Positions 1-10,566 of a stretch of DNA of 21,000 nt are shown here, piece by piece. Position 1 is the stretch's first letter; every line of letters begins with the position of its first letter. Source of the stretch: Neocallimastix lanati (nom. inval.) (Eukaryota; Neocallimastigomycota; Neocallimastigomycetes; Neocallimastigales; Neocallimastigaceae); the NCBI GenBank assembly GCA_016946835.1, contig JACVTC010000019.1, positions 132,501-153,500 of the forward strand, in the 5' to 3' direction. The position numbers and the translations under genes were made by a program. Below the pieces are notes generated by a model. The model did no database searches. It was not told the DNA's origin and saw only the letters and a list, made by a program, of their open reading frames with translations.

Positions 1-73
1 AAATAATATCATAAATATATATATAATTAAACTTCCTGTAATATGTCTAAACAATAAATCATTAATATATATG

Positions 74-104
<31 letters not shown>

Positions 105-300
105 TCTGTGATTTGCGATATTAACGTTTTTTTTTTTTTTAATACTTAAAATTTAATAAATTTTAATATTTAATATTATCTTTTTTAAATATATATATAA
201 TATTTACTGATATAATTTTTATATTCATTTTTTTAAAAATATAAGTGTTTTTTTTTTTTTTTTTCTGTTATATTGTATTATTTATAATATATATATTTTT
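1..300. other. AT-rich 3' flank of gene 1, no gene seen
   Basis: No coding sequence is seen here. The stretch lies immediately downstream of the gene 1 stop codon and holds several T runs on the plus strand, the longest being 28 T at 78-105. Read in gene 1's direction these are A runs in its 3' region. No polyadenylation signal can be singled out in such AT-rich sequence. Confidence 0.7.
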
Positions 301-1969
301 TTAAAGATAAAAGCTTGGAAGATGTGTTCTTTTTCGTTCTAATCCTTGAACAAAATTTTGAAATTTTAGTTCATTTTCATTTATACTAGTTTTAGTTTGA
401 TGATTTGAATTAGATGAAGAGGTTGGGGAGGAAGTAGAAGAATTATTATCGTTATCATTATTGTTATCAATATTACTATCATTTTTATTAGTATTAATTA
501 CATTAGAGCTTGATGATGAAGCAAGTGTTGAAGATTTTTTATTTCTTAATGAAGAGGTTGCTTGAGCAGTTAAAGAACGATAATGACTTAAATATTGTGG
601 ATCCCAAGTTCTTGTTCTATAGAATAATTTATTTTCTTTTTTAAACGGTATACTTGCTAAAATAGAAGGATAACCAGGTCCGTTAACAACAGTATTACCA
701 TTACTATTTAAAATAGCATTAATTTTCATCATACTTTCACTTGAATCACCTCCAACATTAACACCTCGCTCAACAGATGTACTACGACTAAATTTTGGGG
801 ATTTTACTGAAGAATTTCTCCGATTAAAACCACTTTTATTTGGTTTTTCATTTGGAGGAACGGAAGTAATAACTATTGGACAACGAACATTATTATTGGT
901 AATTTTTTCTTCTTGAAGTTGTTTCTCATTTTGTTTTAATTCTTTTTGCTTTTCTTCATTTAAGGCTTCCATAAGACTTCCTATAATTTCATTCATTGAT
1001 AACGATAATTCTTTAATCTTATTTGTTGATTCTGGGATGGCTGATTTATTATTAATATTATCTTCATTAGTTTGATAATTTAATAATGGATTTAAAAGCA
1101 TAGCTAAACCTTTATTTGATGATGATTTTATATTATCATCTTTATTTTGGTTTTGATCCTTATTATTTAAATTCTGAGATAGTTCAATTTTTGTTGATTC
1201 ATTTATAACATCCTTTGAAATATCATTTAACTTTTCAATCATATTAAATAACTTTACATATTTTATATTAATTTCATTTGGGGTTTTTTTCTCCTTAGGT
1301 AATTCTGATATTATTTCACTTGTAATTCCAAGCTCTGATTTTTCATTTATAGTTTCTTCATCTATTTTTGTTAAATCACTATTTTAAATATTCAAAATAT
1401 TTTAATATATGTAAATATAAATATAAATATAAATATATATTTAATAAAAATTAAAATGAGCTAAATCATTATAATTTAATATAAAATAAAATAAAATAAA
1501 ATAAAATAATATTTTAAACGTACGAGTTATTATTTTCATCATCATTATTATTATTATTATTACTAATTATTGAATTCTCATCTTCTATTAATGTTATATT
1601 ACTTTCAGAAGCTTTAATAGAGTTTTTATCATTCAATAATTCATTATTACTATTGTTGTTGTTGCCATTTTGATTATGTCTTCTTTCTATCTTTATATCA
1701 TTAGGATCTTGTGATAATCTTTTTTCTTTTGTTAATTCTTGCTCTACATCTTTTGGTTTCAATTCAACGGCCCTTGAAGCATCATTAATTAAAATTTCTA
1801 ATTTTGCACAAATTCTTTTAAATTGAACATCTGAATTTTCAATTAATTCACTATTTGATAATAAAGACTTCTCAGATTCATTGACCACCTAGAGTTTAAA
1901 GTTTAATTAATTATATGGATTATAATAAATAATAAATATTTTATTTATTTTTTTTTTTTTTTAATTAAA

Positions 1970-2038
<69 letters not shown>

Positions 2039-2533
2039 TCATATTTTATACAATTTTTATTATTTGATGGTTACATTTTGTTTGAGTGATGATGAAGATA
2101 TTTGATTTGAACTTATAGAACTTTTATTAGCATGTTGTGGATGTCTTGGAATAATTTTTATTTCTGAATCCGAAGTGGTATCCTTTGTAAGTAAAAAATC
2201 GAATAAAAAATCATCATTTGCCGTACTATTCAAAGAAGAAGCTGATTTTAAGCTAATATATAATAATTATAATTGTTAGTTTTTTTTTTTTTTTTGTTTT
2301 TTCTATTTTTATTTTAAATTTTTATTTTTATATTCATTCTCATTAATATTAATATCTATTAATAATATTTACTGATCAATTTGTAATTGTAATTGTTCCA
2401 TTTTTAAGGTTTGCTCCTTTACTGTACATTCCAAAGATTCATTTATATTTCTTAAAGACTCATTTAATATCTCTAAATCCATAATCTTTATAAAATATTA
2501 TTTTATAATTTAGTATTCTAAATTGTTGTAATA

Positions 2534-2575
<42 letters not shown>

Positions 2576-3239
2576 ATAAAAATATATTTCATAAACATTT
2601 ATATACCTTTCTTAAAGCTCTATCATTTGCCTGATCGTTTATACTAATATTTAATAATTTTTTATCAGTTGTTGAAGATACTGAAGATGTACTTAATAAT
2701 TCATAGTTTGTTGAATCAATGGACTTCTTTTTAATTATATTCTTTTTACATATATAAATAATATTATATCATACATGGATATTTAATTAAAAAAAAAGGG
2801 GGGAAAATTATAAAAATATTTTAATTTACTGTTCTAAATAATATATAAACTTTATAAAAACATAATTACATACATTATTTTTTATAGGTATTGGAGGTCT
2901 TTCAGTAAGAGAACTACGTTTTGCTGAAATTGAAGTACGTTTGGAAATAGCACCATTATTATTTATACTTCTTCCATTAAAAGAATTTTTACGACTTTGA
3001 TGAAAAGAATTTATATTATTACTTGTATTAGAAAGTTCACTACAATTAGTAGAATCCGAAGAATCTGAATAACCATCAAAATCAGGTTGTAATCTTATAC
3101 CATTTGTACGAGGAGTTCTTTGTTTTATTTTAATACCTTTAATTGTATTTCTTTGGCTACTACTAGAATGTTCATGAATATGACTACCTACCACTTTAGG
3201 TGAAGAAGATAATCGAGCATTATATTTATATGACGACAT
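301..3239 (-). CDS. Six-exon gene for a 744-residue Ser/Asn-rich coiled-coil protein of unknown function
   Basis: I do not recognise this protein. Rebuilt exons on the minus strand are 3239-2874, 2741-2607, 2485-2373, 2252-2075, 1888-1524 and 1378-301. They total 2235 nt and stay in one frame across every join, which is the main support for the model. The start is the ATG at 3239 (MSSYKYN) and the stop is TAA at 301. Predicted coiled coils lie near residues 169-209 (DLEILNESLRNINESLE), 287-325 and 504-545 (ELSLSMNEIIGSLMEALNEE). Between them the chain is Ser/Asn/Asp-rich and probably disordered. Basic-directed Ser/Thr motifs (RKNS, KRTS, KRSS, RRNS) suggest AGC-family kinase targets. The region near residues 630-658 (FYRTRTWDPQYLSHYRSL) is the most complex and may be the conserved core. 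There is no signal peptide or membrane helix. A scaffold or cytoskeleton-associated role is inference only. The acceptors of introns 1 and 2 (AAAAAG, TAAAG) and the donor of intron 4 are the least certain joins. Confidence 0.72.
1379..1523 (-). other. Gene 1 intron 5 (145 nt)
   Basis: The donor AACTC|GTACGT and acceptor AAAATAG|TGATTT join in phase 2 (TC + T = Ser) and restore an open frame that runs from 1378 to the terminal stop at 301. A short TAAAA pentanucleotide repeat lies beside the donor, at about 1482-1509. Confidence 0.75.
1889..2074 (-). other. Gene 1 intron 4 (186 nt) containing a trinucleotide repeat
   Basis: The proposed donor AAT|GTAACC and acceptor CTCTAG|GTG are both in phase 0. 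If this intron is not spliced the frame meets TAA at 2060-2062, five codons past the donor, and the protein would end near residue 268. The ORF starting at 1888 has no ATG at its head but does have an acceptor, so it needs an upstream exon, which supports splicing. Confidence 0.6.
1969..2037. repeat. (TAA)n microsatellite inside gene 1 intron 4
   Basis: About 23 near-perfect TAA/ATA units are present. On the coding strand this is an (ATT)n tract between the splice donor and acceptor of intron 4. Length variation here would change intron length but not the protein. Confidence 0.95.
2253..2372 (-). other. Gene 1 intron 3 (120 nt)
   Basis: The donor GATCA|GTAAAT and acceptor TATATTAG|CTT join in phase 2 and create a His codon. 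The coiled-coil reading frame continues into the Ser-rich exon 4, which supports the splice. Confidence 0.7.
2486..2606 (-). other. Gene 1 intron 2 (121 nt) with a 35-nt homopolymer
   Basis: The donor is AAG|GTATAT at 2606 and the acceptor is TATAAAG ending at 2486, both in phase 0. The intron carries 35 A at 2538-2572 on the plus strand, which is a U35 tract in the pre-mRNA about 50 nt before the acceptor. Confidence 0.6.
2538..2572. repeat. 35-nt A homopolymer
   Basis: An uninterrupted A run on the plus strand inside gene 1 intron 2. It is among the longest homopolymers in the window, so its exact length is liable to sequencing error. Confidence 0.9.
2742..2873 (-). other. Gene 1 intron 1 (132 nt)
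   Basis: The donor is AAT|GTATGT at 2873 and the proposed acceptor is AAAAAG ending at 2742, both in phase 0. Earlier AG dinucleotides, for example TTTAG near 2834, run into stops, so this acceptor is preferred although AAG is a weak site. An acceptor 9 to 15 nt further into the exon would keep the frame too. Confidence 0.55.
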
Positions 3240-4962
3240 ATTATTTTGTTATTTATATATATTACTTTTTTATTTTTAAATTAAATTTCAATTGCTTTTT
3301 TTTTTATTATTATTATTAAACCTTTTATACTATTACTGAATTTATCGAATTAAATTTTATTTCAGTTTTTATTATTTTTAAATATTTGAAGGCTTTGATA
3401 TATATTTTTAATAATTTAATATTAAATTTTTTTACGTTAATAGTTTGGCTTAGTTTAGTTTATTATACTTATATTGTTAACTATTTTATTATTGCTTGGG
3501 ATTATTTTATTATTTATTGATTTATTACTTTATTTTAAATTAAATTTTTAAAATTATTAATTGTATATATATTGTTTCGCTTTTTTTTTTTTTTGAAATT
3601 TATATTATAATATTAATTTAGATTAATTTAATAATTTCAATATTTAAACCCTTAAAAAAAAAGAATAACTAAAATCGAAATATATACATTATATTATTAA
3701 AGTTTTGTTCATTATAATTATTCAAAATAAAAATTTATAAATTTATTTTAATATTAAATCTTAATGTAATTTGAAATTAACTGACTTATTATTAAATTCA
3801 TTAATATGTTTTTATATAAGATTTAAAAAAAAAAAAAAAGTATAAGAGTTATTGTTTTTTCTCTACTTTTTATTTCTAATTTTTTTATTAAAATAAAAAA
3901 ATGATTAAATAAATTAAAAGCTATTGGTATATTTAATATTGAAATATTTGATATTGAAATGTTATTGTTTTTGAAAGATTAAAAATAATTATATTTTGAA
4001 TTTTCGAATTGAGAATCTTTACATTTCATCAATAAAATATTTAAAAATATATGGGAAGGAATATATTGTTTTTAAAGATTAGTCTTCTTATTTAAAATAA
4101 TAATATTAATAAATAATAATAAATAGATATAATGTATAATATTATTATTTTTATTTTAAAGTTTTAAGATTATGAAATGAAAACTTTACAATAAAAAATA
4201 GTATAATAGAAAATCTGTTTCTTTAAATTTCTTTTTCTTTTTTTTTTATAAATTAATTAGATTAAATATAAAAATATTCATTGTTAATTAACTTTATACA
4301 ATTTTAATTAAAAAATCAAATATTTATTTTTAAATCGAGCATTTAAATTAATAAGATATGTTATTTTTAATTACTAATTTTAAAAGTATATATATAAATG
4401 TCAAGATTATTTTGATAATAAATAATTATTTTATATAAAAGAAATATTATTTTTGATCTTACAAAATATGTTATATAAAAAACATTTAAATTTTCTATTT
4501 TAATAAGATTATACTAATATATATAGTATAAATTATGCACTTTTTTTTTATTTTATTTTATTTTTATTATTCTATGTAAAGATTCAAAAATAAGTAAAAA
4601 AAAAAATAAAATAAAATAATAAAAAATATAAAATTAAATAAAAATAAAAATAGAAAAGAAGTAAAAAAAAAAAAAAATCATCAATACAATAATATAAAAT
4701 ATTAATTAATATAATCAATGATTTATATTAAATTATTATTATATTCCTAAATATATATAAAATTAACAAACAAGATTTTTAATGATAATTAAATAAAAAA
4801 AAAAACCAAGTGGATATAATATATTTATTTATTATATTTTAATGTAAATAATATTTATTATTTAAACAATTTAAATAATATTCTAACCTTTAATTATATA
4901 TTATTTATATATAAAATTTTTTCTATTATTATTATATATTTTTATATTTTTTTATCATTACT

Positions 4963-4983
4963 TACTACTACTACTACTACTAC
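4963..4983. repeat. (TAC)7 microsatellite
   Basis: Seven perfect TAC units. This is the only trinucleotide repeat I noticed in the intergenic region that contains C/G; the others are pure A/T. It is followed to the right by an (ATT)n tract at about 4988-5006. Confidence 0.95.
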
Positions 4984-6066
4984 TTCCATTATTATTATTA
5001 TTATTATAATTATTATTATATTTGTTATTTATTATATATTTTTTAATATTTAATTTTTTATTATTTTAACTATATTATTTATTTTATAAATGTATTAAAT
5101 AATGTACATTATATTCTATTTTTGGATTATATTGATGGAACAACCTTGGTTCAACCTACTTTTAAATTAATGTAACCTTGCTTTTTTAAAAAAAAAAATA
5201 TTGAAAAAAATAAAAATAAATAAATAAAATAAATAAATAAAAATAAATAAAAACAAATAAATAAAAATAAATAAATAAATAAAGTTTATTTAGACTTCAA
5301 AAGTGTTTTATAATAATAATAATAATAATAAAATGCAAAATAAGGAATAGAATATATTAAAATAATATATCATGATTATATTGTATTTCTATCACATATT
5401 AAAAAAATATTTTACTAGAAAAAAAAATTTATATAACAATATTTATTATAAGCCATATAAAAGGATAATTATTTAAATATTATATATTTATATTAAACTA
5501 GAATTTAATCATACTATATATTATTTTATATTATTTCAAAAAAAAAAAAACTTGGATTTATTTAATATATACTTTAATAAATGATTTAAATTTTTCATTT
5601 ATTTAAAGTTTATTTTATATTAAAATTCATAGTTAAATATTAAAATATTTAATTTAATATATTATAAAATAAAGTCTTAATATATAGTATAATATATTTA
5701 TACATATAATAAGAAATATCTTGATATTATATTAAATTAATTAGGACCATGAAAGTTTATCTCAATAATATTAAAAATGAGGATAATAACTTTATTATTT
5801 AATATAAATTTTTATATAATATTATTATTTATTATTTATTATTCAATTATTTATTATTTATTTATATATACCATGAAAAATTTTGAAACATTTCTCCATC
5901 TCTTCCTATATTTTACTGGCTTTTTTTTTTTTTATATTTTTTGTTAGTATTATTATTATGATGATATTAAAACTATTAAAACAAATTTTAAATATTATTG
6001 GACAGAAATAGGAGTTACAATCATTCAAAAAAGTACATTTTTTTTAGTTTTCTTTTATACCATAAT

Positions 6067-6067
6067 T

Positions 6068-6130
<63 letters not shown>

Positions 6131-6134
6131 TAAT

Positions 6135-6217
<83 letters not shown>

Positions 6218-6219
6218 TA
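6067..6219. repeat. Long (TTTA)n microsatellite in two blocks
   Basis: About 38 TTTA units in two blocks, interrupted by a small slip (TAATTT) near 6129-6135. The plus-strand open frame through it translates as YLFI repeats and is an artefact of the repeat. Confidence 0.95.
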
Positions 6220-7874
6220 AAAATATTTTTGAAATTTAAAATTGTTCATATCTTATAGTCTTTAATACAAGAGAATAAGAATGATTTATAATAAAATTTA
6301 AACAATAAAATAAAAAAATATATGATATTCAAATTTATAAAAAGAATAATCTTTAATAATAATATTATTATTATTATAAATACTTTTAATTTATTTTATC
6401 TTAAAGTATTATTTATTATTTTATTAATATCACAGACATTTTATTCTCTATCTCCTTTTTTTATTATTATTATTATATATTATATATTATATATTTTTTT
6501 CTCTTTTTTTTTTTTTTTTTTAACTTTTTTAAAATTGACATTTTTATAAATATTTAATGAACTTTAATCTTTTAATTTTAATTATTAATTTTTTTTTTTT
6601 TAATGTGAAACAAAAATAAAAAAAATAAAATAAAACATAAAATAAAAAAAAGAAACTGAAACTAAAATTGAAATATTTTATTTTAATGATAAATAATACC
6701 AATAAAATAATAAAAAAAATTTTTTTTTTTTTATTTATTTTTCTCAAAAATTTTATAAAATTGAGGAAATTTTTTTTTTATTATTATAAAAAGGTGAATT
6801 TAGTACAAATATAGAAACAGTAACAACCACACCTACACCTACTAATTAACCATTGATAGAATTTATTATTTCTATCACGTGTAAATCATTTAATTACTTT
6901 TAAACTCTATAAAAAAAAGTTTTTTTAACTTTTAATTTTTTCATCTTTTTTTTCCATCCCCAAAAGCCCTAGTAATTAAAAAGTATTAAATAATAACAAA
7001 AATAAAGAATTTAATTTTTTATTATTTTTATTATATAATATTTTTTATTAATAATCTATCTTTTTATATATAATATTTTTTATTTTTTAAAAATTATTGT
7101 TATTAGTCTTTGAATCAAATGTTTGATTTACTTCATGATTATAAAATATACTATCCTATGATATAGATATGATATAATAATAATAACATATGACCTCTTT
7201 AAAAAAACAAACAAAAAGCCCCATTTAAAAAAAAAATATTGGTTATAAAACTCATTTGTTTAAATGTAATCCTTTAATATGTATAAATATAATAATAATA
7301 TTATTATATTAAAATTTCATATTACCATAATTCTATTATTTATTAATTTGTTTATATATAAACTTATTTTCTTATTTACTTATTTATTTAGTTGTTTATT
7401 GATTGATTTATTATTTATTATTGATTGATTGATTTAATTAATTAATTATTTATTTATTTATTTATTATTTATTTATTATTTAAAATTACATAATTTTTTT
7501 TTTTGTTTCACAAAACGAATTCTGTAGATTCCTATGAACCAATGATAAAGATGAAACTTTATTTTCGGATGAAAATTGTTTTCTTTTTAAAATAAAAAAA
7601 AAAAAAAAAAAATTAACATTATTATTTCGATTAACAGCAATAATAATTTTTTAATAATAATAATAAAAATTTTATTTTTAAAAATAATTAAGAAATAATA
7701 TTATTAAAAACATTAACATTATTATTATTCAAAAATTATTATCTTTTTTTTTTTTTTTTTATTGTTATATTTTGTTTGGCCAAAATTATCATTAAATAAT
7801 AAGAATATAATTTTATTATATATAAACTACCCCACAAAATCAAAATGGTTGAATAATTAATAATTGTTTGCTTG

Positions 7875-8078
7875 CCTATTTCTTTAATAATTATTTTTAA
7901 TTTATTTGAAGCTATTAATTTTTAATATTTTACAACTGAACTCTTAAAAAAAAAATTATTAATCATTGATACTACCTTTTTCTTTAATAATCATTTTTAA
8001 TTTATTTGAAGCTATTAATTTTTAATATTTTACAATTAAACTCTTAATTAAAAAAATATATATTATTAGTCATTGATA
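7875..8078. repeat. Imperfect tandem repeat, two units of about 100 bp
   Basis: Unit 1 begins CCTATTTCTTTAATAA at 7875 and unit 2 begins CCTTTTTCTTTAATAA at 7975. Both carry the shared stretch ATTTGAAGCTATTAA and end near TCATTGATAC. A third, inverted copy lies at about 8302-8407. Confidence 0.9.
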
Positions 8079-8128
8079 CTTAATTTTATTTAATCTTAAT
8101 ATCTTTTCATTAATTATAATAATTTTTT

Positions 8129-8166
<38 letters not shown>

Positions 8167-8427
8167 TAATACCAAGTTAAATAAAATAAGAATAGTTAAC
8201 AAAAATATATATAAAACCATTCATTAAATATATTTTTTTTTGTTTTTTTAAAGAAAAAATAATTATAATCAATGAAAAGATATTAATATTATATAAAATT
8301 TAGTATCAATGATTAATAATATATATTTTTTTAATTAAGAGTTTAATTGTAAAATATTAAAAATTAATAGCTTCAAATAAATTAAAAATGATTATTAAAG
8401 AAATAGGTAGTATCAATGATTAATAAT
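7956..8427. repeat. Fold-back inverted repeat, arms about 165 bp
   Basis: The left arm (7956-8120) and the reverse complement of the right arm (8263-8427) match with about six mismatches over some 163 positions by eye. The arm ends carry TTAATCATTGATACTA and TAGTATCAATGATTAA. The spacer (8121-8262) includes a 33-nt A run at 8132-8164. The arms contain no coding frame. The shape is that of a fold-back or non-autonomous DNA element, or of a stable hairpin. I could not identify a target-site duplication, partly because the left arm is joined to an extra tandem unit. Confidence 0.88.
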
Positions 8428-8429
8428 AT

Positions 8430-9193
8430 TTCTTTTTTTTATCATAAAATATTAATTACATGTATATTTAATAATTATTTTAAATACAAAATATATCTGA
8501 AGAGCTTAAAGAAACAAAGTAATTTCTTAATGATTAAACTATTTTCTAAAGATAATTTTTATATCTAATCATTATAAAAGTAATAGATTCATAAGAATTA
8601 TGAACTTTCACTTTATAAAAATAAGCTTCCAGAGATAGAATGATCCATATATTGGTGTTTATTTCTACAACATAACTCATGATTAGTCATAATTTAATTT
8701 GTTGTTAATAATAATGAAAAGTTATTTAGAGGTAGAAGAAACATGCATAGGAATCATAATACAACTTATTGTTAATATTAGAGCAAGAGTCATTTAGAGG
8801 TAAAAAAAAAAAAAAAATACATTTATATGACTCTTTCTAGTAATAAATTGTTTTATAATATGATAAATATTTTGTTATTCCACAATCTTTTACAGAATAA
8901 AGACTCATTTCCAAAAAAAGTCACTAAAAATAACCCTAAATTTATGAATCTATGTTATTTGTTATAAAAATTTTTTTTTTTTTTTTATTTTGTTTCTTCT
9001 TGATTAAATATTTGAAACTATTAGAATTTATTTATCTTTATTAGGTCACACATTATTCTTATCTTTCAAATGTATACATTTAGTATACATTTATTATTTT
9101 TAAAAGAGTAAATAATATCATTAACATTTATAAATGAATATTAGTCATTTCTGAGGTTATATTTCCAAAAGTCTTGTTTTTTTTTTTTTTTTT

Positions 9194-9224
<31 letters not shown>

Positions 9225-9640
9225 TTAATAATATGTATCGTATTCTAAGAGTCAAGCATTCTAGCGAATTGATTAAATAAATATATAACTATTATTATTA
9301 TTATTATAATTATTGATTTGCAATATTACAGCAAAATGATTAAATAAATATATTACTATTAATATTATTGTTATTATAATATTATCTTTATTATAACTAT
9401 TATTCTTTATTATATTCATTACTATTCATTATCTATTATTTTTCATATAATAATTGGATTATTATTATACTATCAATCATAACATAGTTACTGAGATTGA
9501 CTTCTATAGCTCAAATGTCTAGTTGAACTACTTCAAATAAATATACGTTTTGCATTTTAATACTATTATTTATTTAAATAATAATATTGATAAGAGAAAA
9601 GAAAATTTTAAATGATAATAGTTTAAAAAAAATTATATAT
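8430..9640. other. Intergenic stretch of somewhat higher complexity, no intact gene
   Basis: Compared with its surroundings, 8430-9180 has fewer homopolymers and more mixed words (for example GAGTCATTTAGAGGTA). All frames are broken by stops. Two imperfect direct repeats are seen, each with a spacing of 67 nt: 8687-8735 with 8754-8802, and near 9264 with 9331. The stretch could be a decayed gene or mobile-element remnant. Confidence 0.5.
9072..9093. repeat. Tandem 11-mer overlapping a 14-bp palindrome
   Basis: GTATACATTTA occurs twice head to tail (9072-9082 and 9083-9093), and AAATGTATACATTT at 9068-9081 is a perfect palindrome. Confidence 0.9.
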
Positions 9641-10557
9641 ATAATTAAAACCAAAAAAAAAAAAAAAAAAAAAAAAAAAAACAATACTAGTTTTTTTTCA
9701 AAAATTTAAGGAATTTAGTATTAAATTCAAAGTAATAAATAAAATTTAAGCAAAGGTGTAAATATAATATAGTTTTTTACTTACAAAAAGAATATTTATT
9801 ATATCTATTAATATATTTAAAAAATTATATATATTTCAATATTAATTTGATTTTAATATATATACAAAATATCTGTAATTACAGTCCAAATTTTATTAAT
9901 GGTACAAATTTAAAAAATAAATAAAAAAAACAAAAAAAAAAAAAATTAAATAATCAACGACCAATACACTAAAATTTCAATATTATTATACATTAGTATC
10001 TCTAATAAAAAAAAAAAAATTCTATAATATAATTAATATAAGTGATTAAATTATAAAAAGTATTGATGTATCGAAAAGAGAAAATTTTAAAAATATTAAT
10101 ATGACAATTAATAGAAAATACATATATATATATTAATTTAAGAAATACCATTAGAAATATAATATTTTGAAGTCTATATAAAAAATAATTGTAAAATCTT
10201 TGTTGGAGCTTACAATAAATAAAATCAAATATTTAAAAACATATTATTTCTATTACAAAAAGAAAAAAAGTGGTATTAAAAATAATTGATACGAAAATGC
10301 AAATTAATCAAAATTAAAATAATGATAGATAGTAATAGACTTTTAAACTAAATTTCATATTTATTATACAAATTATTTTACTTTTCAAACAAAAGATAAA
10401 CAAATAAATATACTTGAATATCACAATGATATAATTTACTTTATTTATTATTAATATTTGGTATTTAGTAAAAAAAAAAAAACTTTTTTTTTTTTTAGTT
10501 TGGTTTTAACTTTTTTAAAAAAATCATTATAACCTAATCTTTAAATATGTACAATAC
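9641..10557. other. Gene-free AT-rich stretch left of the small DNA element
   Basis: Contains a 29-nt A run at 9653-9681 and other short A/T tracts. I see no open frame, RNA gene or distinct repeat. Confidence 0.7.
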
Positions 10558-10566
10558 TTTTAAAAA
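10558..10566 (+). repeat. Left target-site duplication TTTTAAAAA
   Basis: This is identical to 10838-10846 on the other side of the element. Nine bases is the usual duplication size for Mutator-like elements. TTTTAAAA is itself palindromic and this genome is AT-rich, so chance must be considered. Confidence 0.6.

Larger units (their letters stand above)
3240..7855. other. Gene-free AT-rich intergenic region, left part
   Basis: The first few hundred bases upstream of 3239 must contain the gene 1 promoter, but no specific element can be distinguished from the background. The rest holds A/T homopolymers, (TTTA)n and (TAC)n microsatellites, and a few small islands of more complex sequence near 5130-5180, 6793-6849, 6950-6975 and 7510-7580. 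Open frames here are translations of low-complexity repeats (Phe, Ile, Tyr, Leu, Lys) with no domain, and are not called as genes. Confidence 0.75.

Noticed and set aside
1514-1888. Stand-alone minus-strand gene starting at GTG 1888
   Set aside because: The GTG sits directly after a CTCTAG acceptor and the frame continues from exon 4 and into exon 6. It is better read as an internal exon of gene 1.
5998-6258. Plus-strand open frame of 86 codons
   Set aside because: It is the translation of the (TTTA)n microsatellite (repeating YLFI) and has no coding support.
6322-6549. Plus-strand Phe/Ile/Leu-rich frame, and the overlapping Phe/Lys-rich minus-strand frame at 6544-6747
   Set aside because: Both come from T- and A-rich low-complexity sequence. 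They have no domain, no splice context and no varied codon use.
9495-9540. tRNA-like stretch with TAGCTCAA
   Set aside because: It resembles a D-arm word only. No acceptor, anticodon or T arm can be folded around it.
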